A stretch of DNA of 64,000 nt from DATEPR01 sp036273855. GTDB taxonomy: Bacteria; Actinomycetota; Actinomycetes; Mycobacteriales; Pseudonocardiaceae. Under the pieces are notes generated by a model that was given only the letters and a program-made list of their open reading frames with translations, was not told where the DNA came from and made no database searches. The first letter of the stretch is position 1; each line of letters starts with the position of its first letter. The stretch is taken from contig DASUGU010000106.1 in NCBI GenBank assembly GCA_036273855.1, positions 45,996 through 109,995 of the forward strand, written 5' to 3'. The position numbers and the translations under genes were made by a program. Positions 16,863 through 26,900 of the stretch are shown here, one piece after another.

Positions 16863-17816
16863 CTATTCCGCGGCTGCCCAGGCGTCCACCATGTGGCGGG
16901 CTATCGAGACTCCCGCTGGCAGGGCGAAACCGTCTTCCGTCCCGCCCGCCAGCGCAGCCTTTACCTGCGCCCGGCTGACCCACCTGGCCTCGGCGATCTC
17001 ACCGTCTGCCAACAGGAACGGCGCCGATCGGTCCGCCACCGCCGTGAACCCCACCATCAACGACCGGGGGAACGGCCACGGCTGGTTCCCGAGATACCGC
17101 ACATCCCGCACCGCCAGCCCGACCTCCTCCCCTATCTCCCGCACCACACAGTCCTCTAGCGACTCCCCCGCCTCGACGAACCCGGCCAGCACCGAGTACC
17201 GCTGCGGCGGCCAGCTTGGCTGCCGGGCCAGCAGCATGTGCGACCCGTTCTCACCTTCACCGTCGTGCACCAGGCAGATCACGGCGGGGTCGGTCCTCGG
17301 GTACTCCTCCCGACCACACCCCGTGCAGTTCGTCGCCCACCCCGCCCGCACCGGTCGCACCGCCGAACCACACTTCGCGCAGAAGCGCGCCACCCTGTGC
17401 CAGTTGAGCACCGCCTGCGCCGTAGTGAACAGGCCCGCATCCGTGTCGTCCAGCAGGCCACCTACGCCACGTAGGTCCAGCCACTGCTCTTCACCGGTCG
17501 GCGCCGGGCCGTCCCAGACCCGCCAGGTCGGGCGCTCCGTCTGACCGTCTCGGTCTATCCGTAGCGCCCAGTAGCCGACGCCACCTTCCTCACCCAGGAG
17601 GATGACCTCGTCCGGGGCGGTAGGCGCATAGTCGCCGGCACGCTGGAAGATCAACTGCGCCGACCGGACCGGGACGCACCCGGCCTGGTCGACCAGCAGT
17701 AACCGGCCCTCCGGCCACAGCTTCGCCTGCGCCTCGACATCGCCGAACAACGGCTCGGGCCGCCGCACCGTCGCCCTCGACAGCAACGGCGGCCCCTGCA
17801 GTTGGAACCCCGTCAC
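16863..17816 (-). CDS. nudC: NAD(+) diphosphatase NudC
   Basis: Protein of 317 aa that hydrolyses NAD(H) to NMN(H) and AMP and can remove NAD caps from RNA. The central zinc ribbon is FCAKCG...NCTGCG (CxxC pairs), followed by YPRTDPAVI, the Nudix box GFVEAGESLEDCVVREIGEEVG and the family's NAD-specific QPWPFPRS motif. The GTG start overlaps the stop of the upstream M16 gene (GTGA), so nudC is the last gene of a three-gene operon with the two M16 proteins. Both ends of the protein are complete. Confidence 0.96.
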   Translation of the reverse strand: MTGFQLQGPPLLSRATVRRPEPLFGDVEAQAKLWPEGRLLLVDQAGCVPVRSAQLIFQRAGDYAPTAPDEVILLGEEGGVGYWALRIDRDGQTERPTWRVWDGPAPTGEEQWLDLRGVGGLLDDTDAGLFTTAQAVLNWHRVARFCAKCGSAVRPVRAGWATNCTGCGREEYPRTDPAVICLVHDGEGENGSHMLLARQPSWPPQRYSVLAGFVEAGESLEDCVVREIGEEVGLAVRDVRYLGNQPWPFPRSLMVGFTAVADRSAPFLLADGEIAEARWVSRAQVKAALAGGTEDGFALPAGVSIARHMVDAWAAAE

Positions 17817-19183
17817 GGCAACTCCACGCCGCCGATGGCCGCCATCTGCCTCGACAATGTCTCCGCGTTCCCCACCACTACCCCGGTGAACGCCGTCGGC
17901 GCGAAGAACTCCAGGCCCGCCTCGGCCACCTCGTCCGCCGTGACCGCCGCCAACCGGGCCGGGTGCCCTCGTAGCCAGTCCACGTCCAGGCCCATCGCTG
18001 CGATCGCGGACACCTGCGACGCCAGGCCGGACTGCGACGACATGGTCGTCAACAGCGAGCCGATCGCATACTGCCGCACGGATTCCACTTCGGACTCACT
18101 CGGCGGGACCAAACCTAGCCTGCCCAGCTCGTAGCGGACTTCCCACAGCGCGGCCGCCGTCACGTCGCTGGCGGTGTCGGCGTCCAGCAGCAGGCTCGCC
18201 CCGCTCGGCGTGAACTCGATGCTGGACCGTGCGTGGTACGTGTATCCCTTGTCCTCCCTGATGTTCTCCACCAGTCGGGACGAGAAATAGCCACCGAACG
18301 CCAGGTTGGCCAGCTGCAGGGCCGCATACCCCGGATCCGTCCGGGATATCGCCCGCGCGGACAGGCGCAGCTGCGACTGCACCGCGCCGGGACGGTTCAC
18401 CAGCAGCAGATCGCCGCCGCGCACCTCGGGCAGCGGCGCCAACATGACCGCGGACCGGTCGGATCGCCAACCGGCCAGCGCGGCGGACACCTGGGTGACC
18501 ACCGCGTCCGGGTCGATGTCGCCGACCAGCACCAGGATCGCGCCGCGCGGCACCACCGACGCGGTGTGCAGCGCCCGCACCCGCTCCGGCGTCACCACCG
18601 CTACGTCGGCCGACTCGGGCATCTCGTGGGCGAACGGGTGGTCCCCGTATCGCCTGCGCTGCAAGGCTTTCCGTGCGATGACACCAGGCTGCGCCTCGGC
18701 CATGGTGATCCGCTCGACCAGCCGGTCGCGCTCGCGCAGCACCTCGTCGTCGACGTACGCGGCTCCGGTCAGCACGTCCGCCAACACGTCCAGCAGCCGC
18801 TCCAGACCGCTGGACAGGGCGCTGCCGACGATGGACAGCCGCTCCGGGTCCACCCCCGCGCCCAGCTCGCCGCCGACCAGCGCGAGATCGGTGTCGATCG
18901 TGACGCGGTCGCGGTTCGCGGTGCCGGTGAACAGCGTCTCGGCCAGCATCTCGGCCGACGCCGGGTGCGAGGGATCTTCACCGCCGAACGGGATGCGCAG
19001 CCGCATCTCCACCATCGGCACCGACGGCTGGCGGACGGCGACCACTCGCAGTCCGTTGTCCAGCACGGTGTCCACGCTGGCCGGCTGCACCGCGGCGCGC
19101 TGCTCGCCGAGCACCGGCAGCGGGCGCGGGCCACGTTCGGTGTGGCCGATCTGCTCCGCCGTGCGATGGGACGTCGTGGTCAC
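17813..19183 (-). CDS. M16 family peptidase-like protein, non-catalytic partner
   Basis: Protein of 456 aa with the M16 (pitrilysin/processing-peptidase) fold. The zinc motif HxxEH is absent at the expected place (PFGGEDPSHPASAEMLAETLF), but the substrate-binding R/Y segment GGYFSSRLVENIREDKGYTYHARSSIEF is well kept. This is the pattern of the catalytically silent half of M16B heterodimers. GTG 19183 overlaps the stop of the catalytic subunit gene by 4 nt, giving roughly equal synthesis. It probably forms the closed clamshell with the 19180-20463 product. Confidence 0.9.
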   Translation of the reverse strand: MTTTSHRTAEQIGHTERGPRPLPVLGEQRAAVQPASVDTVLDNGLRVVAVRQPSVPMVEMRLRIPFGGEDPSHPASAEMLAETLFTGTANRDRVTIDTDLALVGGELGAGVDPERLSIVGSALSSGLERLLDVLADVLTGAAYVDDEVLRERDRLVERITMAEAQPGVIARKALQRRRYGDHPFAHEMPESADVAVVTPERVRALHTASVVPRGAILVLVGDIDPDAVVTQVSAALAGWRSDRSAVMLAPLPEVRGGDLLLVNRPGAVQSQLRLSARAISRTDPGYAALQLANLAFGGYFSSRLVENIREDKGYTYHARSSIEFTPSGASLLLDADTASDVTAAALWEVRYELGRLGLVPPSESEVESVRQYAIGSLLTTMSSQSGLASQVSAIAAMGLDVDWLRGHPARLAAVTADEVAEAGLEFFAPTAFTGVVVGNAETLSRQMAAIGGVELP

Positions 19184-20463
19184 TCGGCACCTCCGGCCTT
19201 CAGGATCAGCACGGCACGCCCGTCCGGGCGCAGCGACTTGGCCGCGGCGGCCACGTCGGCCGCGGTCACCGCGGCGACCTTGGCCGGCAGTTCGTCGACC
19301 AGTTCCGGCTTGCCGTGCATCAGTTCGAGACTGCCGTAGGCCAGGGTGCGCGACACGATCCGGTCGTGGTCGCGGTGCAGGCCTGCGGTCCACCGGGCGG
19401 TGACCCTGGCCAGCTCGTCGGCGTCCGGGCCCTGGCCGGCCAGCCGGTCCAGTTCCTCGTCCAGCGCGCCGAGCACCCGGTCGGGTGCGACGTCGTCGGT
19501 GTGGATCGCGGTGACGGTGAACGTGTCCGGGTCACGCGCGTCCAGCGGCGAGCCGAGCGTGCCGCAGCTCGTGCCGATGTCGGTGACCAGCGCGTCCTTG
19601 TGCACCATCCGCTGCTGCAACCGGGCGGAGTCACCGTCGGTCAGGACCGAGGACAGCACCACGTGCGTGAGGTAGTTGTCCAGGTCGGCGACCGGGTCGG
19701 GCAGGCGGTAGCCGACCGCGAGCGCGGGCAGCGGGGCGTGCTGGTCGACCTTCTCGCTGCGCACCTCGGTGGTGGGCGGCGGCTCGTGGAAGCTGGGGCG
19801 CCGGGCCACGTCGCGGGCCGGCACGTCACCGAAGTGGCGCTCCACCAGCTCGCCGGCCCGCTCGGGATCGAAGTCGCCCGCGACGGTGAGCACGGCGTTG
19901 GCCGGCGCGTAGAACGTGTCGAAGAACGACGCGCAGTCGTCCAGGGTGGCCTGCTCCAGCTCGGTGAAGTCGCCGTAACCGTTGTGCGCGTTGGGAAACG
20001 TCTGGTACAGCACCGCGGGCAGCCAGATCCACGGGAAACCGCCGTACGGCCGGTTCAGCACGTTGAGGCGGATCTCCTCCTTGACCACGTCGACCTGGTT
20101 GCGCAGGTTCTCGTTGGTGATCCTGGGCGCCCGCATGCGGTCGGCCTCCAGGAACAGCGCCCGTTCCAGCCCGGCCGAGGGCAGCACCTCGAAGTAGTCG
20201 GTGTAGTCCGGGTGGGTGGAGCCGTTGAACGTGCCACCCGAGGACTGCACATGCCGGAAATGGGCCAGTTTCTCCAGGCTTTCACTGCCCTGGAACATGA
20301 GATGTTCGAATAGGTGCGCGAAGCCGGTCCTACCCTCCGGCTCGGACCGGAATCCCACGTCGTAGTGCACGCTGACGCCGACGACCGGGGATGTGCGGTC
20401 CGGGGCGAGCACCACGCGCAGGCCGTTGGCAAGGGTCAACCTGTGCAGCTCGGACAAGGGCAT
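19180..20463 (-). CDS. M16 family zinc metallopeptidase, catalytic subunit
   Basis: Protein of 427 aa. The inverted zinc motif HLFEH is at residues 50-54 (His50, Glu53, His54), and the third ligand Glu lies about 76 residues later in NQVDVVKEEIRLNV. The Asn/Phe-rich HNGYGDFTELEQATLDD and FYAPANAVLTVAGDFDPE blocks are typical of bacterial M16B peptidases that degrade peptides. No signal peptide, so probably cytoplasmic. It is the first gene of the M16-M16-nudC operon. Confidence 0.93.
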   Translation of the reverse strand: MPLSELHRLTLANGLRVVLAPDRTSPVVGVSVHYDVGFRSEPEGRTGFAHLFEHLMFQGSESLEKLAHFRHVQSSGGTFNGSTHPDYTDYFEVLPSAGLERALFLEADRMRAPRITNENLRNQVDVVKEEIRLNVLNRPYGGFPWIWLPAVLYQTFPNAHNGYGDFTELEQATLDDCASFFDTFYAPANAVLTVAGDFDPERAGELVERHFGDVPARDVARRPSFHEPPPTTEVRSEKVDQHAPLPALAVGYRLPDPVADLDNYLTHVVLSSVLTDGDSARLQQRMVHKDALVTDIGTSCGTLGSPLDARDPDTFTVTAIHTDDVAPDRVLGALDEELDRLAGQGPDADELARVTARWTAGLHRDHDRIVSRTLAYGSLELMHGKPELVDELPAKVAAVTAADVAAAAKSLRPDGRAVLILKAGGAE

Positions 20464-20491
20464 GCCCTGAGCCTACGTTGTCGGGACCGGA

Positions 20492-21130
20492 TCAGGACTT
20501 GTCGGCCCGTTGCGACACATCCGCTGGTGGCGGAACCGCCGGCAGGTGCGCCGACGAGTCCTCGAACCAGTCGACGCCGGTGGCTTCCGGATCATCGTCA
20601 CGGGCCACCGGGCGGATGTCGGAGTGGTAGTCCGTGTCGTCGACGGCCGGCGGGACCTCGGCCCGGCGGGGCTCCGGCGCGCGGCCTACCCGGGTGTGGA
20701 AGAAGCGGCGGGCGAAGGCACCACCGACCACGGTGGCGACGATCAGCAACAGGAACGCGACCCGGTGGGACAGACCGGACGAATCGCCCGGCGCCGCGTC
20801 CGCCGGTTCCAGGACGCCGCCGTCGACGAAGCCGGCCGGCACCAGGACGCCGACGTGCTCACCACGCTGGTGCCCGCAACCGTCGAATTTCGCCTGGTGG
20901 GTACGGCCGGTCAGGCTGAACGACAGGGAGTCCCGGGTGTCACCGCCCTGGCAGGACGCGCCGGCGGTGACGGTGGCCTGGACGAGCTTGTCACCGCTGG
21001 TCGGCGACGTGCTCGACCCGGCGTAACCGGCCGCCAGCCACAGGCCGACGACCACGACGGCGACGCAGGCGAGGCCCACGCTCGTCTGGATGACGAGACG
21101 CCGCCGGTCGGATCCCAGTGCAACCGCCAC
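20492..21130 (-). CDS. Membrane protein with two spans and an extracytoplasmic Cys pair
   Basis: Family not recognised. GTG 21130 gives 212 aa. Residues about 11-32 are a membrane span or uncleaved signal anchor (LVIQTSVGLACVAVVVVGLW), followed by an exported domain with two cysteines (GASCQGGD and KFDGCGHQ) likely to form a disulfide, a second span (VAFLLLIVATVVGGAFARRFF), and an acidic, Pro-rich cytoplasmic tail. It is divergent from the response regulator gene (109 bp between starts), so it may be a target of, or an input to, that system; this is inference only. Confidence 0.7.
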   Translation of the reverse strand: MAVALGSDRRRLVIQTSVGLACVAVVVVGLWLAAGYAGSSTSPTSGDKLVQATVTAGASCQGGDTRDSLSFSLTGRTHQAKFDGCGHQRGEHVGVLVPAGFVDGGVLEPADAAPGDSSGLSHRVAFLLLIVATVVGGAFARRFFHTRVGRAPEPRRAEVPPAVDDTDYHSDIRPVARDDDPEATGVDWFEDSSAHLPAVPPPADVSQRADKS

Positions 21131-21239
21131 CCCACGAATATGGCAGACGCGGCTCGGGAGCACGTCCCCGGCTGAACGGAGCCTGAAGTCGCCGCCCGTC
21201 TTACCTGGTCTTGAACGGTGCCGACCGCAGAATGTCCCG

Positions 21240-21914
21240 GTGACGAAAGCGCGGATCCTCGTCGTCGAGGACGCCGAGGCCATCAACGCGGCGGTGTGTG
21301 CTGCCCTGCGGGACAACGGGCTGGACCCGCTGGGCCGGGTGGACGGGCGGGAACTGGAGCACGACCTCAAGCGGTTCCGGCCGGACCTGGTGGTGCTGGA
21401 CGTGCTGCTGCCCGGCCGGGACGGGTTCGCGCTGCTGGACGTGGTCCGCCGGACGACCAACGCGGGTGTGGTGATGCTCACCGCACGGGACGGCGTCCCG
21501 GACCGGCTGCGCGGCCTGCAGGGCGGGGCGGACGACTACGTCGTCAAGCCGTTCGTGCTGGCCGAACTGGTGGCTCGGGTGGTCGCTGTGCTGCGCAGGC
21601 TGGGCCGGACGCCGGCCACGGTGCAGGTGGGCGACCTGGTGGTGGACGCCGACTCGGGGGTGGTCCTGTTCGGCGGCGCCCCGGTCGACCTGACCGCGAC
21701 CGAGCTGCGGCTGCTGGAGTACCTGGCGGCGCAGCGCGGCCGGGTGGTGAGCAAGACGCAGATCCTGACCGCCGTGTGGGGGTACGAGGACTACGACCCG
21801 AACCTGGTCGAGGTCCATGTGAGCGCGCTGCGCCGGAAGCTGGAGGCGCACGGACCGCGCCTGCTACGCACCGTGCGCGGCCTCGGGTACGTGCTGCGCG
21901 AGGAAGATCCGTGA
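21240..21914 (+). CDS. OmpR/PhoB-type response regulator
   Basis: Protein of 224 aa. The receiver domain has the acidic pair VVEDAE, phosphoacceptor Asp54 in LVVLDVLLPG, Thr in VVMLTARDG and Lys in DYVVKPF. The C-terminal winged-helix DNA-binding domain (about 130-222) contains LTATELRLLEYLAAQRGRVVSK and the ending RTVRGLGYVLR. GTG 21240 fits the family N-terminus. It overlaps the kinase gene by GTGA (21911-21914). Confidence 0.95.
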   Translation: MTKARILVVEDAEAINAAVCAALRDNGLDPLGRVDGRELEHDLKRFRPDLVVLDVLLPGRDGFALLDVVRRTTNAGVVMLTARDGVPDRLRGLQGGADDYVVKPFVLAELVARVVAVLRRLGRTPATVQVGDLVVDADSGVVLFGGAPVDLTATELRLLEYLAAQRGRVVSKTQILTAVWGYEDYDPNLVEVHVSALRRKLEAHGPRLLRTVRGLGYVLREEDP

Positions 21915-23356
21915 CATCGCCCGGCCCACTGCGCACCGGTTCGCTGCGCAGGCGGGTCACGGTGCTCGTGCTGATCCTGCTCGCCGTGGTCGTGCTGGGC
22001 ATGGTCCTGGTGGTGGACGCCGTGTTCGCCGCGGAGACCGATCGGGACCTGAACGCGGTGCTGGTCGACCACGAGCGGGTGGCGATCCTGCTGGCCAGGC
22101 AGCGGGTCAACCCGCAGGCGCTGATGAACCGCGTGGACACCGACAGCGTCCGGGCTCGGCTGGTGCTGGCCGACGGCCGGGTGCTGGGCAGCCTGCCGGT
22201 GCGGGTGCCTGCCCAGACGGCGGCCCGCCGGGCCACGATCACGCTGACGTCGCGCGGCGTGCTGAACGGCGCGCAATTGACGCTGGTTGCCGAGACGTCC
22301 GCGATCGAGCAGGCCCAGTCGCAGTTGCGCAGGGTGCTGCTGCTGGTCGGGCTGGCCGCGCTGGTGGTGACCGGGGTGGTGTTGGTGATCACGGTGCGGA
22401 TGGCGCTGGCACCGCTGGAGATGATGACGAGGTTGGCCCGCTCGATCGCCAGGGGCGGCCGGGGCTGGCGGCTGTCGCCGACCCGGCCGGAGACCGAACT
22501 GGGCCGGACGGCGGCCGCGTTCGACGACATGCTGGACGCGCTGGAGGGCGCGGAACACCAGGCGCGCACGGCGGAAGTCCAGGCGCGCACGGCGGAGGCG
22601 GCGTCGCGGGCGTCCGAGGAGCGAACCCGCAGGTTCGTGGCCGACGCGGCACACGAGTTGCGCACGCCCATCGCGGGGGTGCGAGCCGTTGCGGAAGCGG
22701 TGCTCCAGCAGTCACCTGATGCCTCCCGTGAGGACACCGACCGGCTGCTTCTGTTGCTGGCACGGGAATCCCAGCGGGCCGGGCAACTGGTCAACGACCT
22801 GCTGGACATGGCACGGATCGACGCGGGCGTCGAACTGACCCTGGCGCGGGTGGACTTGCGCGCGCTGGCCGACGCGCAGGCCGACCGCAGCCGGGTGTTG
22901 GCGCCGGATCTGACGGTGCGTGTGGACGGACCCGCGCTCTCCGTGTGGGCGGATGAGTCCCGCGTCACCCAGATCGTGGCGAACCTGCTGGACAACGCGC
23001 GGCACGCCACCGAACCGGACGGACACGTCGGGATGCGGTTGCGCTCCGTCGGTGCATACGCCGAACTACTGGTCACCGATGACGGTTCCGGTGTCGCGCC
23101 AGATGACCGCGAACGCATCTTCGACCGACTGGTGCGACTGGACACCGGCCGCGACCGCAGGCACGGTGGATCCGGTCTGGGACTGCCGATCGCCAGGGGC
23201 TTCGCCCGCGCGCACGGCGGCGACCTGACGTGCGAGCGGCCGGGATCGGCGGAGGGCGCGGTGTTCCGGCTCCTGCTACCTGTGAACAAGAACTGGGCCG
23301 ACCCGCGGAATTCCACGGAACGCTTGTCGGCCAACGATCTCCGGTGGCGGTCCTGA
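21911..23356 (+). CDS. Sensor histidine kinase partner of the adjacent regulator
   Basis: Protein of 481 aa. A first membrane span (residues about 13-37), a short extracytoplasmic sensor of about 90 residues, a second span (LLLVGLAALVVTGVVLVITV), a HAMP-like region with a coiled stretch of repeated QARTAE, then HisKA with His248 in AAHELRTPIAGV and a HATPase domain with the N box (NLLDNARHAT), G1 (VTDDGSGVAPDD) and G2 (HGGSGLGLPIARGFARAHGG). The signal sensed cannot be predicted. The short tail after the ATPase domain is unrelated to the family. Confidence 0.95.
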   Translation: MTSPGPLRTGSLRRRVTVLVLILLAVVVLGMVLVVDAVFAAETDRDLNAVLVDHERVAILLARQRVNPQALMNRVDTDSVRARLVLADGRVLGSLPVRVPAQTAARRATITLTSRGVLNGAQLTLVAETSAIEQAQSQLRRVLLLVGLAALVVTGVVLVITVRMALAPLEMMTRLARSIARGGRGWRLSPTRPETELGRTAAAFDDMLDALEGAEHQARTAEVQARTAEAASRASEERTRRFVADAAHELRTPIAGVRAVAEAVLQQSPDASREDTDRLLLLLARESQRAGQLVNDLLDMARIDAGVELTLARVDLRALADAQADRSRVLAPDLTVRVDGPALSVWADESRVTQIVANLLDNARHATEPDGHVGMRLRSVGAYAELLVTDDGSGVAPDDRERIFDRLVRLDTGRDRRHGGSGLGLPIARGFARAHGGDLTCERPGSAEGAVFRLLLPVNKNWADPRNSTERLSANDLRWRS

Positions 23357-23395
23357 TCGGCCGGGATCGGCTGGTTTCCTGTGAACCGGCGCCTA

Positions 23396-23426
23396 GTGTC
23401 GACACAATGCGCCGGACCGGTATGAT
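23396..23426 (+). promoter_or_regulatory. Promoter with GTGTCGACAC palindrome at the -35 position
   Basis: TATGAT at 23421-23426 is a strong -10 placed so that transcription would begin at or next to the GTG at 23433 (leaderless mRNA). At the -35 distance lies the 10-bp perfect palindrome GTGTCGACAC (23396-23405) instead of a TTGACA-like box. The same GTGTCG/CGACAC halves make up the dyad array at 15489-16812. A protein bound here could activate or block the promoter. Confidence 0.5.
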
Positions 23427-23432
23427 GCACAC

Positions 23433-23990
23433 GTGCCGTTATCGCCACAGCACGCCGCGTCCGCACTTGGCTGGCGCGGCGTCGTCGTTCCCGACGTAGG
23501 CGTCCTGGGCTACCGGGTGTCCGCTGTGGTTCGGGTCCACGAGGACGTGGATAGCTGGCGTCGGTCGAACGGTTGGCCGCCCCAGCCCGATCCTTCGTGG
23601 TTCCGGACCTGGTTCAACCCTGGTCCCCTGGACCGCACGCCGCTGCCCGCGGTCGAACTGCTCGGTCTGCTCGTGACCGAGTCGGAGCCGGAGGGTGCGC
23701 TGACCGCCTGCGGCACCCTGATCAGCCTCGCGCCGGTCGCGGTCGTGCTGCCCGAGCCCGTGGTCAACGACCCGTGGCCGCTGAGCCTGAGTGAACTGGA
23801 CTACTACGGCGTGGGTGTCGTCGCGGGCAGCGACGACGCCGGTGCCAAGGTGGTCGTGCCACCGGAGGACCGCTCCGGTGAGTTCGGACCGTCGCTGTAC
23901 GGCCGGTGGCTGCAGGAGGTCCTCTACGACCGGGTGGTCAGGGGCCAGCACGTGCCCGAACTGTCCTGTGGGGACACTCCGGCCGGCTAG
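23433..23990 (+). CDS. Hypothetical actinobacterial protein
   Basis: Protein of 185 aa, no family recognised. It is rich in Pro, Trp and Val, has no membrane span or signal, and reads as a compact soluble domain (RTWFNPGPLDRTPLPAVELLGLLVT, ELDYYGVGVVAG, YGRWLQEVLYDRVV). GTG 23433 is likely leaderless given the -10 seven bases upstream. Its stop overlaps the adnB stop: both TAG codons lie in one CTAG at 23987-23990 on opposite strands. Confidence 0.7.
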   Translation: MPLSPQHAASALGWRGVVVPDVGVLGYRVSAVVRVHEDVDSWRRSNGWPPQPDPSWFRTWFNPGPLDRTPLPAVELLGLLVTESEPEGALTACGTLISLAPVAVVLPEPVVNDPWPLSLSELDYYGVGVVAGSDDAGAKVVVPPEDRSGEFGPSLYGRWLQEVLYDRVVRGQHVPELSCGDTPAG

Positions 23991-26900
23991 CCCGCCTCGG
24001 GCACCGCGGTGAGCAGGTCCCGCAGGCCGGCCGCGTCCAGCAGATCGGCCGGCCGGACCGTGCGGTCGTGCGCGACGTAGTGGAAGACCGCGCGCACCCG
24101 TTCCACGTCGATGCCGGCCAGTGCCGCCCAGGCCAGCCGGTAGGCGGAGAGTTGCACCGCGAGCGCGGACGCCTGCTCGTCGGTGGGCAGCGCGCCGGTC
24201 TTCCAGTCCACCACCGTCGCGCCGCCGTCCTCGTCGCCGAACACGGCGTCCATCCGGCCGCGCACGGTGACGCCGGCGAGTTGGGTCTCGAAGGGTACCT
24301 CCACGTCCAGCGGGACGCGGTCGGCCCAGGTGCTGGCCAGGAACGCTGACGTGAGCTGATCCAGCGAAGTGTCGACACTTTGCAGGTCGGCGTCCGCGGA
24401 ACCGGGCAGATCGTCCACGTCCAGCAGCCGGTTCACGGCGTACCGGCGGGCCAGCCAACCGTGGAACGCGGTGCCCCGGCGGGCCAGCGGATTGGGTGGC
24501 ACCGGCAGCGGCCTGCGCAGCCTGCGGGCCAGCGCGTCCCGGTCGGCGGCGAGCTCGACGAGCTGGCTGACGGTGAGCTGGTCGGGCAGCAGCACCTGCT
24601 CCCGATGCCGCTCCTGAGCAGCGCGTTCGGCCAGCAGCACGTCGACGTCGCGGGCCCAGCCGTCCTCGTCGTCGGCGTCGTCGCCCGGCCCGCCCCTGGC
24701 CAGCGCCGTGGTGACCAGTTCGGCGCCCTCGGTCAGCGAGTGCCGGCGGGCCGCGACCGGATCGGCGGGCCACGGGCTGGTGCGCAGGTACTCGGCGAGC
24801 GGGTTCTCCGCGTCGGAATCGGGCTGGTCGGCCCACTCCCCGACGGTGCCGATGACCGGTGACGTGCCCAGCGCACCGTGGATGTCGCGCAGGAACTCGG
24901 ACGGCCCGCGCGGCTTGCTGCCCGTCTCGCCCCACCAGTGGCCGGACACCAGGAGCGTGTGCTCGGCACGGGTGAGCGCGACGTAGCACAACCGGCGTTC
25001 CTCGATCAGCCGCCGCTGCTCGAACGCGTCGTCGTGGGCGAGGAGTTCGTTTTCGATCTCCTTGCGGTTCAACCCGTTCGCCAGCGTAAGTGTCGGCAGA
25101 TCGTGCGCGTCGCCACGCAGGTCGGCCGGCAGCTCGGTGATGGTCCGCAGCCACGACGACGACCGCCGCTTGCCGGGGAACACGCCGTCCACCAGGTGCG
25201 GCACGGCGACGACCTGCCACTCCAGGCCCTTCGCGGCGTGCACGGTGAGGATCTGCACCCGGTCCTCGGCGACCTGCACCTCGCCCGGGTTCAGCCCGTC
25301 CTCCTCGCGTTCGGCGACGCCGAGGTAGTCCAGCAGCGCGGGCAGGGTCGCCGACGGGCTGGCCGCCGCGAAGTCGGCCACCACGTCGGCGAACGCGTCC
25401 AGGTGCACGCGGCCGATGCCACCGGGCCGGGCCAGCGCCTCGATGTCCAGCATGAGCGCGCGCTCCACCTCGGCGACCAGTTCCGGCAGTGGCGCCTCCA
25501 GCCTGCGGCGCAGCGCGGCCAGTTCGTCGCCGAGTCCGGTGATCCTGCGGTAGCCGGTGACGGAGTAGGCCGTGGGTTCCCCGGGATCGTCCAGCGCGTC
25601 GGCCAGTCCGGTCTGGTCGGCGTGCTCGCCGGGCACGATGCCGGCCGCCAATGTGTCCGTAGTGGACGGTGGGTGGCCGCCGAGTTGGACCGCCCTGCGC
25701 CACAACGCGGCCAGATCCGCCGCGCCGACCCGCCAGCGCGACCCGGACAGCAGGCGCATCGCGGCCGTGCCGGCGAGCGGATCGACCAGGAGGCGCAACG
25801 TACTCACCAGATCGCGGATCTCCGGTTCGGCCAGTAGGCCGCCGATGCCGACCACCTCGACCGGCAGGCCCTCGGCGCGCAGCGCCTGCGCCATGTCGGT
25901 CATGTCGGCCCGGCGACGGACCAGTACCGCGGCCGTCGGCGGGGCACCGTGCTCGGCCACCGCGTCCCGCCAGCGCCGCGCCACGGCCGCCGCCAGCCAG
26001 TCGCGTTCCTGGCGGATGTCGGTGAGCAGCGCGCAGGCCACGTCACCGGGCGGGGCGTCGTCACGGGACCGCAGGTTGTCCACGTCCAGGCCGGCCGACC
26101 GGAGCGGATGGGCCACCACGTTGGCCAGGTCGAGCACCTCGGCCGGGTTGCGGAAACTGGTCAGCAGGCCGAACCGGGCGGCCGGTGCGGTGGTGCGATC
26201 GCTTGCCATGCGCGGAAAGTCGGTGGTGAACCGGGGCAGGTTGGCCGCGCTCGCGCCACGCCAGCCGTAGATGGCCTGGGCCGGGTCGCCGACGGCGGTC
26301 ACCGGCAGGGGCGTGCCGTCGCCGAACAGCGAGCGGAGCAGGACGCGCTGCGAGTGGCCGGTGTCCTGGTACTCGTCCAGCAGCACGGCGCCGTAGCGAG
26401 CCCGCTCCCCATCGGCCACCTCGGGATGCTCACCGGCGAGAGTGGCGGCCAGGGCCAGTTGGTCGGCGAAGTCCAGCGCGCCCAACCGGCGCTTGGCCTG
26501 TGCGTAGGCGTCCACCAGCGGCAGCAACTCGACCCGGAACCGTTGCGCGGCAAGCATTTCCCGTAGTTTCTCGGACATCTCGACGCGCTGCTTGGGCCCC
26601 TTCGGCGCCCGCTCGACGATCTCCACGAGACGCTCGGCGTGATCGCGCAACCGGTCCGGGTCGACCAGGTGCTCGGCGAACTCGCCGGCCAGCCGCAGCA
26701 CGTAGCCGGTGATGGTGGCCGGCACCTTGTCGGTGTCGATGTCCGCCACCCAGGTGGACACGACGTGGTGGGCGACCTGCCACGCGGCGGTCTCGGTGAG
26801 CAGCCGGGCGCCCGGTTCGAAGGGCAGCCGCAGGCCGTGCTCGGACACGATCCGGCTGGCGTAGGCGTGGTAGGTGAGGATCGTCGGCTCGGTGGTGAGG

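Noticed and set aside
23439..25703. A 754-codon minus-strand frame inside adnB
   Set aside because: Shadow frame of adnB: Arg/Gly/Pro-rich, no motif, while the adnB frame has all helicase motifs.
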